Part shown: one piece after another, positions 52,947 to 61,378 of the stretch
How the letters are laid out: the number at the start of each line of letters is the position of its first letter
How positions within the stretch are numbered: the first letter of the stretch is position 1
Assembly (NCBI RefSeq): GCF_003008615.1
Contig: NZ_CP027657.1
Location: forward strand, 4,464,001 to 4,528,000
DNA length: 64,000 bases
Reading direction: 5' to 3'
DNA from: Pseudomonas mendocina
GTDB lineage: Bacteria; Pseudomonadota; Gammaproteobacteria; Pseudomonadales; Pseudomonadaceae
Translations under genes and position numbers: made by a program
The notes under the pieces: model-generated
What the model saw: the letters and a program-made list of their open reading frames with translations, nothing else
The model's database searches: none
Told to the model about the DNA's origin: nothing

Positions 52947-54185
52947 ATGCTGCCTTTGTCTCGTTTGCCTCTGTACTCGTCTCTACTGTTATTGAGCCTT
53001 AGCCTGCCGACCTGGGCGGCAACGCAGAAGGTCGATCTGGATTATCAGGTGCGCTTCCTGCCGGAGAGCGCTCAGGCCGAGGTCAGCATCACCGTGGAAA
53101 AAGGCGAGCGAATCCGTAGTCTGGACTTCAACCTGGGTGAGCAGGGCCGTTACAGCGACTTCAAGGCTGACGGCCAGTGGTCGGAGGAAGCGCCGGGGCG
53201 TGGCAAGTGGCAGCCAGCCAAGGGCAAGAGCACGTTGAGCTACCGCGTGCAGATCGATCATGAGCGCAAGCCGGGGCGTTTTGACGCCCGTATGACCCCG
53301 GATTGGGCGTTGTTCCGTGGAGATGACCTGGTGCCGGCCGCCGTGCTCGACCAGGTGGACAAGACCGATCTGGTGGCGCGTCTGCAGTTCGAACTGCCCA
53401 AGGGCTGGAAGAGCGTGGAAACCGGCTGGCCGCGTATCGGCAATAATCGATTCCGCATCGACAACCCGCAGCGCAAGTTCGACCGTCCTACCGGCTGGAT
53501 GCTCGCTGGCAAACTGGGTACCCGTCGCACCCGTCTGGGCGACACCGAGGTCGCCATTTCCGCGCCGGTGGGCGAGGGCATGCGGCGTATGGACGTGATG
53601 ACTTTCCTTACTTTTGTCTGGCCGCAGATGCAGCAGGTGTTCCCGCGTGATCCGGATAAGCTGCTGATTGTTGGGGCCGGGGATCCGATGTGGCGCGGCG
53701 GCCTGTCTGCGTCCAACTCCTATTTCATGCACGCGGATCGACCGCTGGTGAGCGAGAACGGCACCAGTTCGCTGGTGCATGAGCTGGTGCATGTGTTCGG
53801 CCGCATCTATGGGCGCGACCGCAGTGACTGGATCGCCGAGGGGCTGGCCGAGTACTACGCCATCGAGTTGATGCGCCGTGCGGGGGGGATCAGCGAGGAT
53901 CGCTATCAGAAGATTCGCGAACAACTGATTCGCTGGAGCAAACCGGTCAACAGTCTGCGTACCGACAACGCCAGTGGCCCCGTTACCGCGCGGGCCGTGT
54001 TGCTGTTGCAGGAGCTGGATCGGGAGATTCGCCAGAAGACCAAGGAGAAGGGGAACATGTCGTTGGACGACGTCACCCGTGGCCTGATGCGCCTGGACAG
54101 GGTCAGCACCAAGGACTTCATCGACATCACCGAGAACGTCATCGGTGGGCCGTCGAAGACGCTGGATACGCGGTTGTTGCGTTGA
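52947..54185 (+). CDS. Predicted secreted HExxH metallopeptidase
   Basis: A 412-residue exported protein with a signal peptide (about 1-25, ends TWAATQ). The middle third contains HELVH at 278-282 and the downstream motif WIAEGLAEYY with E298. Zinc ligands would be H278, H282 and E298, as in gluzincin peptidases, although the spacing of 15 residues is shorter than the 18 of family M1. The remainder is not recognised. CAGGAG lies six bases before ATG 52947, which decides the start. The next gene is convergent after 34 bases. Confidence 0.72.
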   Translation: MLPLSRLPLYSSLLLLSLSLPTWAATQKVDLDYQVRFLPESAQAEVSITVEKGERIRSLDFNLGEQGRYSDFKADGQWSEEAPGRGKWQPAKGKSTLSYRVQIDHERKPGRFDARMTPDWALFRGDDLVPAAVLDQVDKTDLVARLQFELPKGWKSVETGWPRIGNNRFRIDNPQRKFDRPTGWMLAGKLGTRRTRLGDTEVAISAPVGEGMRRMDVMTFLTFVWPQMQQVFPRDPDKLLIVGAGDPMWRGGLSASNSYFMHADRPLVSENGTSSLVHELVHVFGRIYGRDRSDWIAEGLAEYYAIELMRRAGGISEDRYQKIREQLIRWSKPVNSLRTDNASGPVTARAVLLLQELDREIRQKTKEKGNMSLDDVTRGLMRLDRVSTKDFIDITENVIGGPSKTLDTRLLR

Positions 54186-54219
54186 GCATTACCGTTCCGG
54201 CCCTATCCCGCGGTTCGAG

Positions 54220-54690
54220 TCAGAACAAGGGGCCGGAGCGGGTGTTGTTACCTTTGGCCAAGCGGTCATAGAGCACCACATTGACTGTGGCTGCAAGGTT
54301 CATGCAGCCCTGGGTCGGGATGTACACCACTTCACCGCCACACCAGTCGAGTATCTCCTGCTGCAGCGAGCCGTCTTCCGGGCCGAAGATGTACAGCGCC
54401 CGGTCGGGATGGGTGTAGGCGGGCAGGGCGCGGGCGTCATCGACCAGCTCCACCGCCACCGGTGTGCAGCCCAGCGGCAGGATCTTGCGCAGATCATCGA
54501 TGTTGATCAGCGGGATATCCTGGTGAACCTTCTTGGTATCGGTGATGAAATCCTTGGCGCGGTCATAGCGGGTGCCGGTGTAGAACACCGAGCTGACGCC
54601 ATAGCAGCCCGCCGCACGCATGATGGAACCGACATTTTCCGGCGATTTCGGATTGAACAGGCCGATGCAGGCGTATCTCTTGTTGGCCAC
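54220..54690 (-). CDS. SpoU/TrmH-family RNA 2'-O-methyltransferase
   Basis: A 156-residue protein with the SPOUT knot motifs NPKSPENVGSIMRAAGCYG, LYIFGPEDGSL and IPTQGCMNLAATVNVVLYD. These enzymes methylate ribose in tRNA or rRNA; the position modified here is unknown (TrmL-like length, but not clearly TrmL). It is transcribed leftward, alone. Confidence 0.88.
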   Translation of the reverse strand: MANKRYACIGLFNPKSPENVGSIMRAAGCYGVSSVFYTGTRYDRAKDFITDTKKVHQDIPLINIDDLRKILPLGCTPVAVELVDDARALPAYTHPDRALYIFGPEDGSLQQEILDWCGGEVVYIPTQGCMNLAATVNVVLYDRLAKGNNTRSGPLF

Positions 54691-54737
54691 GGTGGCACTC
54701 GCAAAAGATCCGATTATACGGTGCTGACTGCCGGGCC

Positions 54738-55079
54738 CTAGTCCTTTTTCAGCAGGCTGGCCAGATCGCCAAAGGCCTTGTAGGTCGATTTGGCGGACTG
54801 GGGGCTGGCCGTGGAGCCTTCGGCGAAATACTGCTGGTCGGTGTAGCGCGAGTGTTCGTTGTCATGACAGAACAGGCACAGCAGCTCCCAGTTGGAACCA
54901 TCCGCCGGGTTGTTGTGGTGGTTGTGGTCGCGATGATGCACGGTCAGTTCGCTCAGGCGCTTGCCAGAGAACTCGCGGGCGCAGCGGCCGCAGACATGGG
55001 GGTACATTTTCAGCGCTTTCTGCCGGTAGCCTTCTTCGGCCTGGGCGGACAGGTAGTAGCGGTTGTTGCTGGTGCTCAT
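54738..55079 (-). CDS. HNH endonuclease-like protein (YajD type)
   Basis: A 113-residue protein with a C-x2-C pair (CGRCAREF), the HNH core TVHHRDHNHHNNPADGSNWE and CLFCHDNEH. YajD-type HNH proteins are widespread and of uncertain role. Start ATG 55079 has AGG seven bases upstream. It lies 47 bases from the RNA methyltransferase gene in the same direction. Confidence 0.85.
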   Translation of the reverse strand: MSTSNNRYYLSAQAEEGYRQKALKMYPHVCGRCAREFSGKRLSELTVHHRDHNHHNNPADGSNWELLCLFCHDNEHSRYTDQQYFAEGSTASPQSAKSTYKAFGDLASLLKKD

Positions 55080-55163
55080 GACAGAACCTGTTATCTGAAG
55101 GTGAACGCTTGGCTGGATATGTTGCCAGAATAGAACGAAAGCCAGCTGCACAGGAGATATGTC

Positions 55164-55478
55164 ATGCGCTTCCCTCTGTTCGCCATGATGATGCTGGCCT
55201 CCAGCCTTGGCGGTCTGGCCTGGGCTCAGGAGCCGATGCGTATGCCGTCCACGCCTGGAGCGGGTGCGCCGGGCACTGCGACGCCACAGCCTTACGGCCA
55301 GCCGTCCACGCCCAATACGATCAAGCGCCAGGGATCGGCGCCCCTCTTGCCACCGCCCCAGGGACAAACGCCCCCTGGGGCTGCGCCGAAATCCACTGGC
55401 GATCAGCCGATTCCGCAACTGGATCAACAGCTGCGCCGCAACAGCCAGGGGCTGGATGGACAGCGTAAGCAGGATTGA
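55164..55478 (+). CDS. Small secreted proline-rich protein
   Basis: A 104-residue product: signal peptide (about 1-22, cut after LAWAQ), then a mature part rich in Pro, Gly, Gln and Thr and probably disordered. GGAG lies eight bases before the ATG. I do not recognise a family; codon use and signal peptide make it a likely gene. It is divergent from the HNH gene and convergent with ptrB. Confidence 0.65.
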   Translation: MRFPLFAMMMLASSLGGLAWAQEPMRMPSTPGAGAPGTATPQPYGQPSTPNTIKRQGSAPLLPPPQGQTPPGAAPKSTGDQPIPQLDQQLRRNSQGLDGQRKQD

Positions 55479-55508
55479 CCGAGCGCAGGCTGCTTGCCAG
55501 TCTGCCCG

Positions 55509-57554
55509 TCACGCTGCGGCGGTAATCCCCAGTACGCGGAGTACAAACGCGTACTCCAGCGCCACGTCCTTGATGCCCTGATAACGCCCGCTCATACCAC
55601 CGTGGCCGGCGCCGAGGTCGGTCTTGAGCAGCAGCAGGTTGTCATCGGTCTTGTTCGCGCGCAACTTGGCGGCCCATTTGGCGGCTTCCCAGTACTGCAC
55701 TCGACTGTCGTTGTAGCCGGCCACTGCCAGGATCGCCGGATAGGCTTGCGCGCGCACGTTCTCGTAGGGGGCATAGGCCTTGATGCGTTGGAACACTTCG
55801 CTCTGGTTCGGATCGCCCCATTCGTCGTATTCGGTGACCGTCAGCGGTAGATCCGGGTTGAGCATGGTGTTGAGCACGTCGACGAAGGGCACTTCGGCAA
55901 TCGCCGCGGCGAACAGCTCTGGCCGCTGGTTGACGACCGCGCCGATCAGCAGGCCACCGGCGCTGCCACCGCTGATCGCCAGCTGCGCCGGGCGGGTCAA
56001 TCCTGCATCGATCAGGCATTCAGCGCAGGCGATGAAGTCATCGAAGGTGTTCTGCTTGTGCTCCAGCTTGCCGGCCCGGTACCAGGCCTCGCCCATTTCG
56101 CCGCCGCCGCGGACATGGGCGATGGCGAAGATGAAACCGCGCTCCAGCAGGCTCAGGCGCGCGTGGGAGAACCATGGATCGAGGCTTTCGCCATAAGCCC
56201 CGTAGCCATAGAGATAGAGCGGTGCCGGTGTGCTTGCAGCGAATACCTCGCGGCGCGCCACCAGGCTGATCGGCACCTGCGTGCCATCGGCCGCGGTCGC
56301 CCACAGGCGACGGCTTTCGTAGGCATCCGCGTCGAACGGGCCTTCTACCGGCGTCTGCTTGAGCACTCGCTGTGCACCTGTGGCCAGCTCCAGCTGGCGT
56401 ACCTGCGCCGGACGGCCGAGGGCTTCGTAGCGCAGGCGAATCACATCGCTGTGAAACTCCAGGCTGTCCTGTACATAGAGGCTGTACGCGGCATCCGGTA
56501 GTTGCACGCGATAGCTGGCAGCGCACTGCGGTTGTACTTCCAGCACCGGCAGTCCGCCCTCGCGCAGTGCGAGTACGATGGCGCGCTGGTTGAGGGTGGC
56601 GCCTTCGAGCATGATCTGCGGATCATGGGCGCGGATCTGCTGCCAGTGCGCGCGCTGTGGGTTCGCTTCGCTTGCGCGGTAAAGGGCGAAATTGATGCCG
56701 CTCTGGTTGCTGCGGATCAGCCAGCACCATTGACCGTCCAGCATGCCGTGGTCGGCATCGTATTCGTGATTCTCTTCGCGTGGCGCCAGGCAGATGAAAT
56801 CGCCCTGCGGCTGCTCTGCATCGAGCACCCAGACTTCGCTGGTGGTCTTGCTGCCCAGTTGCAGGATCAGCTGGCGTTCGGAGCTGGAGCGGTAGCAATG
56901 CAGGAAGAAGCGACCGTCGGCTTCCTCGAATACCAGGTCGGCGACCTGTGTGCCCAGGCGGTGACGATGCAGCTTGCATGGGCGGTGGGTGTCGTCCAGT
57001 TCGGTGAAGAACAGCGTCTGGCTGTCGCCCGCCCAGGTCATGCTGCCGTCGCAGTCATCGAAGGGCAGCTCGCTGATCGAGTCATCCTCCAGCTCCTTGA
57101 CGAACAGGCGGTAGATTTCGTCGCCACTGGTGTCGAGGCTGTATGCCAGGCGCCGCTGATCGGGGCTGATGCTGAAGGCGCCGATGGCCAGGAAGCCGCC
57201 GTCCGCCAGTGCGTTGGGGTCGAGCAGCAGGTTTTCGCTGGCGGCGTCGACCTCCAGGGTGCCGTCTGACGGGCGACGGCAGCGGTAATGGCGTGGGTAC
57301 TCGTCGCCAGCCGTGGTGCGCTGGTAGTACAGGTAATCGCCCCAGGGCGTGGGCAGCGACAGATCGGTTTCGCGGATGCGCCCCTTGATCTCTTCGAAGA
57401 GTTTCTCGCGCAGTGCCTGCTGCGGTTCCAGCACGGCATCCAGATACGCATTTTCCGCCTGCAGATACGCCAGCACTTCGTCGGTGTCGCGGTTTTCCAG
57501 CCAGTGATAGGGATCGTTACCGGCTTCCTGGCGGGCGAGGGGGGCAGAGGTCAT
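55509..57554 (-). CDS. ptrB: Oligopeptidase B (protease II, prolyl oligopeptidase family)
   Basis: Serine peptidase cutting short peptides after Lys/Arg. The 681-residue protein has an N-terminal beta-propeller and a C-terminal hydrolase domain with catalytic S531 (GGSAGG), D616 (AGYNDSRV) and H651 (GAGHGGMSGR). ATG 57554 (MTSAPLARQEAGNDPYHWLE) is chosen since open frame upstream lacks family similarity. Length is as expected (about 680-700). Confidence 0.93.
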   Translation of the reverse strand: MTSAPLARQEAGNDPYHWLENRDTDEVLAYLQAENAYLDAVLEPQQALREKLFEEIKGRIRETDLSLPTPWGDYLYYQRTTAGDEYPRHYRCRRPSDGTLEVDAASENLLLDPNALADGGFLAIGAFSISPDQRRLAYSLDTSGDEIYRLFVKELEDDSISELPFDDCDGSMTWAGDSQTLFFTELDDTHRPCKLHRHRLGTQVADLVFEEADGRFFLHCYRSSSERQLILQLGSKTTSEVWVLDAEQPQGDFICLAPREENHEYDADHGMLDGQWCWLIRSNQSGINFALYRASEANPQRAHWQQIRAHDPQIMLEGATLNQRAIVLALREGGLPVLEVQPQCAASYRVQLPDAAYSLYVQDSLEFHSDVIRLRYEALGRPAQVRQLELATGAQRVLKQTPVEGPFDADAYESRRLWATAADGTQVPISLVARREVFAASTPAPLYLYGYGAYGESLDPWFSHARLSLLERGFIFAIAHVRGGGEMGEAWYRAGKLEHKQNTFDDFIACAECLIDAGLTRPAQLAISGGSAGGLLIGAVVNQRPELFAAAIAEVPFVDVLNTMLNPDLPLTVTEYDEWGDPNQSEVFQRIKAYAPYENVRAQAYPAILAVAGYNDSRVQYWEAAKWAAKLRANKTDDNLLLLKTDLGAGHGGMSGRYQGIKDVALEYAFVLRVLGITAAA

Positions 57555-57746
57555 GGCGCAACTCCAAAGCGGGTGGGCGGCGCTCGGGGCACGTTCGAAA
57601 AACAACCGGCATGGGCATCGCTGCGTTGAAACTCGCGCGCATGGGATCGGCCAGGTTTTCAGAAGTGCCCGGCAGGGGCGCCGAGCCGAGTAAAAGCCGC
57701 TATCATAAGCGCCCCTTTGCCAGACCTGCCATGCCGGCACCTGCTT

Positions 57747-58211
57747 ATGATGAACGAAAACGACTACCTCCTGGCCTGGGCCGCCTACGGCGTCGCCGCG
57801 CTGGGCTGCCTGCTGGTATGGATGCGCATGACCCGCTGGATGTGGCGCTACCTGCGCGAGCCGCTGCGGGTGCTGGTCGCGGTGTTGCTGCTGAGTCCGA
57901 CCATCGTCGATCCGTCGCGTGACCTGTTCGCGCCGTCCATCGCGGTCACGGCCATGGACGTACTGCTCAAAGTGGGCAACAACGCCTGGCGGGCGGTGGC
58001 AGATCTGACCCTCTATTGCCTGATCGCTTTCGCCGTCTATCTGGTATTCGTCGCCATCCGCTGGCCCATCGAGCGTTGGTGGCAGGGCCGGCAGGAGCAA
58101 CCCGTGGCCGAAGACGAAGACCCGCGAACCCTGCGTGAGCTGATGGAGCAGGGCGATGAGCGTCTGGAGCACCGCTACGAACGTGGTGGCCGGGTCGAAC
58201 CGCGTCTCTGA
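57747..58211 (+). CDS. Hypothetical inner-membrane protein
   Basis: A 154-residue protein with three membrane segments (about 7-27, 35-56 and 86-110) and an acidic/basic cytoplasmic tail (DEDPRTLRELMEQGDERLEH). The family is unknown to me. Starts at 57747 and 57750 are both possible; neither has a good ribosome site. The HIT gene follows after 58 bases in the same direction. Confidence 0.72.
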   Translation: MMNENDYLLAWAAYGVAALGCLLVWMRMTRWMWRYLREPLRVLVAVLLLSPTIVDPSRDLFAPSIAVTAMDVLLKVGNNAWRAVADLTLYCLIAFAVYLVFVAIRWPIERWWQGRQEQPVAEDEDPRTLRELMEQGDERLEHRYERGGRVEPRL

Positions 58212-58269
58212 CCCCTTGCAGCCATTCGCTTAGCCGTTCAGCATGATGGCCATCACGGATGGAGGCCTC

Positions 58270-58716
58270 ATGACTTGTGTGTTCTGTGCCATTGCCGCCG
58301 GCCAATTACCGGCGCATCAGCTGTATCAGGATGATGATTTCATCGTCCTGCTGGATATCTTTCCCATGCGCCCTGCACATGTCCTGATCGTCAGCCGTGC
58401 CCACGCGCCGTTTCTCAAGGATCTGCCCGCAGGCGTGCGAGACCGCCTGCTGGCCCTGTCCTACAGAGTCACCGCGGCCTTGCGCACTGCCGGCTATGGT
58501 CGTGAAGGCATCAACCTGGTGATCAACGATGGCCCTGATTCCAACCAGCATGTACCACACTTGCATCTGCACCTGATTCCACGGCGCCCCGGTGATCTGC
58601 CAGCCTTGCTCTGGCGTTTGCTGGTGCGTTTTCTGCCACTGGGCCGCAAGCGAATCGAGGCGCGTCTGCAGGCCGAAGCCGAGCAACTGCGTCTTGTGCT
58701 CAGCAAGGAGATTTGA
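58270..58716 (+). CDS. HIT family nucleotide hydrolase/transferase-like protein
   Basis: A 148-residue protein with the N-terminal CVFCAIAAGQLPAH metal-site motif and the catalytic triad HVPHLHLHLIPR. HIT proteins act on nucleotides such as AMP-lysine or dinucleoside polyphosphates. ATG 58270 has GGAGG four bases upstream. The class II amidotransferase gene starts four bases after the stop. Confidence 0.88.
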   Translation: MTCVFCAIAAGQLPAHQLYQDDDFIVLLDIFPMRPAHVLIVSRAHAPFLKDLPAGVRDRLLALSYRVTAALRTAGYGREGINLVINDGPDSNQHVPHLHLHLIPRRPGDLPALLWRLLVRFLPLGRKRIEARLQAEAEQLRLVLSKEI

Positions 58717-58720
58717 CCCG

Positions 58721-59494
58721 ATGTGCGAATTGCTCGGCATGAGCGCCAACGTCCCCACCGATATCGTTTTCAGTTTCACCGGGCTGATGCAGCGTGGTGG
58801 CCGTACGGGCCCGCATCGCGATGGTTGGGGTATCGGTTTCTACGAAGGCCGTGGCCTGCGCGTGTTTCAGGATCCGCGGGCGAGCAGCGAGTCCGAGGTA
58901 GCGCAACTGGTGCAGCGCTATCCGATCAAGAGCGAGGTAGTGATCGGTCATATTCGTCAGGCCAACGTCGGCAAGGTTTGCCTGGTCAACACCCATCCCT
59001 TCACGCGTGAGCTGTGGGGGCGCAACTGGTGTTTCGCGCATAACGGCCAACTGGCTGGGCTGCAGGGCTCGACCAGCTTCTATCGGCCAGTGGGTGATAC
59101 CGACAGTGAGGCGGCGTTCTGCGACTTGCTCAACCGGGTGCGCCGCGCCTTTCCCGAACCGGTCTCGGTGGAAATGCTGCTGCCAGTGCTGGTCGCCGCG
59201 TGTGCGGCATACCGCCAGCTCGGCGTATTCAACTGCCTGCTCAGCGATGGCGACTGGTTGTTCAGTTTCTGCTCGAGCAAGCTGGCGCACATCACTCGCC
59301 GTGCGCCGTTCGGCCCGGCGCAGCTCAAGGACGCCGATCTTAAGGTGGACTTCCAATCGGAAACCACACCCAATGATGTGGTGACGGTCATCGCTACCGA
59401 GCCGTTGACCGATAACGAACAATGGTCGCTGTACCAGCCAGGCGAATGGCGTCTGTGGCGCCGCGGCGAATGCATCACTCACGGCAAGGCCTGA
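58721..59494 (+). CDS. Class II glutamine amidotransferase (YafJ-like)
   Basis: A 257-residue protein with the nucleophile Cys2 exposed after Met removal (MCELLGMSANVP), then HRDGWGIGFY and IGHIRQANVGKV, the glutamine-binding loops. Family members hydrolyse gamma-glutamyl amides; the physiological substrate is not known. It follows the HIT gene by four bases and the DUF2937 gene starts four bases later, suggesting one transcript. Confidence 0.88.
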   Translation: MCELLGMSANVPTDIVFSFTGLMQRGGRTGPHRDGWGIGFYEGRGLRVFQDPRASSESEVAQLVQRYPIKSEVVIGHIRQANVGKVCLVNTHPFTRELWGRNWCFAHNGQLAGLQGSTSFYRPVGDTDSEAAFCDLLNRVRRAFPEPVSVEMLLPVLVAACAAYRQLGVFNCLLSDGDWLFSFCSSKLAHITRRAPFGPAQLKDADLKVDFQSETTPNDVVTVIATEPLTDNEQWSLYQPGEWRLWRRGECITHGKA

Positions 59495-59498
59495 CTTC

Positions 59499-60023
59499 AT
59501 GCTGAGAAGCTATCTGCGTTTGACGTTGTTCGCCTTCGGGTTGCTGCTCGGTGTGCAGGTGCCGGGTTTCATCGATGACTATGCCAAGCGAGTCGAGGCC
59601 CATCGCCTGGAGTCGCAGCAGAGCCTCAAAGGCTTTCAGGACACCGCGCAGAAGTTCTTCAAGGGCGATATGGACGCCCTGGTGGCGCATTACCGTGTCA
59701 GCGACGATCCGGTGATGCGCAGCGATGCCAGCAGTGTCGGCCATCTGGTGCAGCGTGCAGCCTTGCTGGAACGCGAATGGCTGGCCATGCAGGGGCCCTG
59801 GTACGCCCAGGCCTGGCATCTGGCGACGGGCGCCGATCATGACCTGTTCAGCGAAACCCTGCAGGCGTACCGCTATCAGGTGCTGTTCACCCCGGATGCG
59901 ATTCTCTGGGGTGTGATCTGCGCCGTGCTGCTGGCCTGGTTGGCGGAGCTGCTGGTGCTGCTGTTCAGCTGGATGTTCGGGGCTGGGCAAACCCGGCGAG
60001 CGCAGCAGCGACACTGGCGCTGA
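59499..60023 (+). CDS. DUF2937 family membrane protein
   Basis: A 174-residue protein with membrane segments at the N-terminus (about 5-22) and C-terminus (about 138-165), flanking a charged helical domain. This matches DUF2937; function unknown. It is four bases after the amidotransferase gene. After it lies a 169-bp gap with a palindromic element before the DUF2167 gene. Confidence 0.78.
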   Translation: MLRSYLRLTLFAFGLLLGVQVPGFIDDYAKRVEAHRLESQQSLKGFQDTAQKFFKGDMDALVAHYRVSDDPVMRSDASSVGHLVQRAALLEREWLAMQGPWYAQAWHLATGADHDLFSETLQAYRYQVLFTPDAILWGVICAVLLAWLAELLVLLFSWMFGAGQTRRAQQRHWR

Positions 60024-60146
60024 AGGCAAAAAGCTTCCGGGAGAAGTCTTTGAGCCCGAGGAGCGACGGCCCGCAGAGTGGCCTTCCGTGCATGGCAGCC
60101 CGCAAAAAGTTGCGCTAGTTCGCCTGAATGCGAGGCGGGGCGTGTT

Positions 60147-60167
60147 AATGTAATAGGACGTTACATT
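60147..60167. promoter_or_regulatory. Inverted repeat AATGTAA-N7-TTACATT before the DUF2167 gene
   Basis: Perfect 7-bp arms with a 7-base centre, 26 bases before the DUF2167 start. The size and spacing suit a TetR-type dimer, but no such regulator is nearby. Confidence 0.5.
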
Positions 60168-60192
60168 TACCCCTCGTATTACTGGAGTTTCC

Positions 60193-61254
60193 ATGTCGAT
60201 CAAGGATTCGATCCTGGCAGCCGCGCTGGCTGCTGTCCTGCCATTCACGTCCGCCGCCTATGCCAACCCCGAGACCGAGCCAGAAAACGCTGTGGTCACC
60301 GAGGAAAGTGTCGAGACCGATGAGTCGGCGCAGTGGATCAGCCCCGAAGAATTCGTTGCCAGCCTGGAGTTCAAGACCGGGCGCATCGTTCTGGGCAATG
60401 ACCTGGCCACCCTCAATCTTCCCGATTCGCTGGTTTTTCTCGATGGCGAGAATGCCCAGCGTCTGCTCGTCGACGGCTGGGGCAACCCGCCGGATGATGT
60501 TCCGCCGCTGGGCATGATCCTGCCGGCTGGTGTGTCGCCACTGGCCGACGAATCCTGGGGCGTGACCGTCGAGTACGAAGACAGCGGCTATGTCTCCGAC
60601 GAGGATGCCGCGGATATCGATTACAGCGATATGCTCAAGGACATGCAGGCCGACATGCGCGAGGCCAACACCTGGCGTGAGGAAAACGGCTATGAGGCCG
60701 TCGAGCTGGTCGGCTGGGCCGCCGCACCGCACTACGATGCTGCGGGCAAGAAACTGCACTGGGCCAAGGAGCTGAAGTTCGGCGACAGCGAGGTCAACAC
60801 CCTGAACTACAACATCCGTGTGCTTGGCCGTAAGGGTGTGCTGGTGCTGAATTTCGTCGCCAATATGGATCAACTGGCTGAAATCGAGGCCAGCGTACCG
60901 GCCGTGCTGGCGGCGACCGACTTCAACCCGGGGCAGCGTTATGCCGAGTTCGACCCGGATCTGGATACCGTCGCCGCTTATGGCCTGGGTGCACTGGTCG
61001 CTGGCAAGGTGGCCGCCAAGACCGGCCTGCTGGCCATGCTGCTGGTACTGCTGAAGAAGTTCTGGTTCATCCCGGTGGTAGTGGGCGGATGGCTGTTCAA
61101 GCGTATTGGCCTGCGCAAGAAGGACAGCGTGTCCGAGCCTGTGAGCGAGCCGGTGGCGGCCGCAGCAGTCGAGACTCCGCCGCAGGAGCCGGTGCAGGCT
61201 CCAGCACAGACGGTGATGGATCTGAACAAGCCTGATGATGCGGACAAGCGCTGA
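60193..61254 (+). CDS. DUF2167 family membrane-anchored protein
   Basis: A 353-residue protein with a signal peptide (about 1-25), a large DUF2167 domain (WGNPPDDVPPLGMILPAGV, DESWGVTVEYEDSGYVSDED and VELVGWAAAPHYDAAGKKLHW are landmark stretches) and a C-terminal membrane helix (about 275-300) with a basic tail. The function is unknown; DUF2167 proteins are often stress-induced. The ATG at 60193 has TGGAG six bases before it. Confidence 0.85.
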   Translation: MSIKDSILAAALAAVLPFTSAAYANPETEPENAVVTEESVETDESAQWISPEEFVASLEFKTGRIVLGNDLATLNLPDSLVFLDGENAQRLLVDGWGNPPDDVPPLGMILPAGVSPLADESWGVTVEYEDSGYVSDEDAADIDYSDMLKDMQADMREANTWREENGYEAVELVGWAAAPHYDAAGKKLHWAKELKFGDSEVNTLNYNIRVLGRKGVLVLNFVANMDQLAEIEASVPAVLAATDFNPGQRYAEFDPDLDTVAAYGLGALVAGKVAAKTGLLAMLLVLLKKFWFIPVVVGGWLFKRIGLRKKDSVSEPVSEPVAAAAVETPPQEPVQAPAQTVMDLNKPDDADKR

Positions 61255-61260
61255 AAACCC

Positions 61261-61321
61261 GTAGCCCGGATGCAATCCGGGGCCCAGCCTCACAAGCGCT
61301 CCCGGATTGTATCCGGGCTAC
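61261..61321. repeat. Repeat family A
   Basis: Arms GTAGCCCGGATGCAATCCGG and CCCGGATTGTATCCGGGCTAC just after the DUF2167 stop. Confidence 0.8.
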
Positions 61322-61361
61322 AAAAACGCCGCGAACCCCTTGCAGGTTTCGCGGCGTTTTT
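61322..61361. terminator. Bidirectional terminator between DUF2167 and VWA genes
   Basis: A 14-bp stem AAAAACGCCGCGAA and complement, loop of 12, with T-runs on both strands. Confidence 0.88.
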
Positions 61362-61378
61362 CGTTGCGGCTCGATGCC

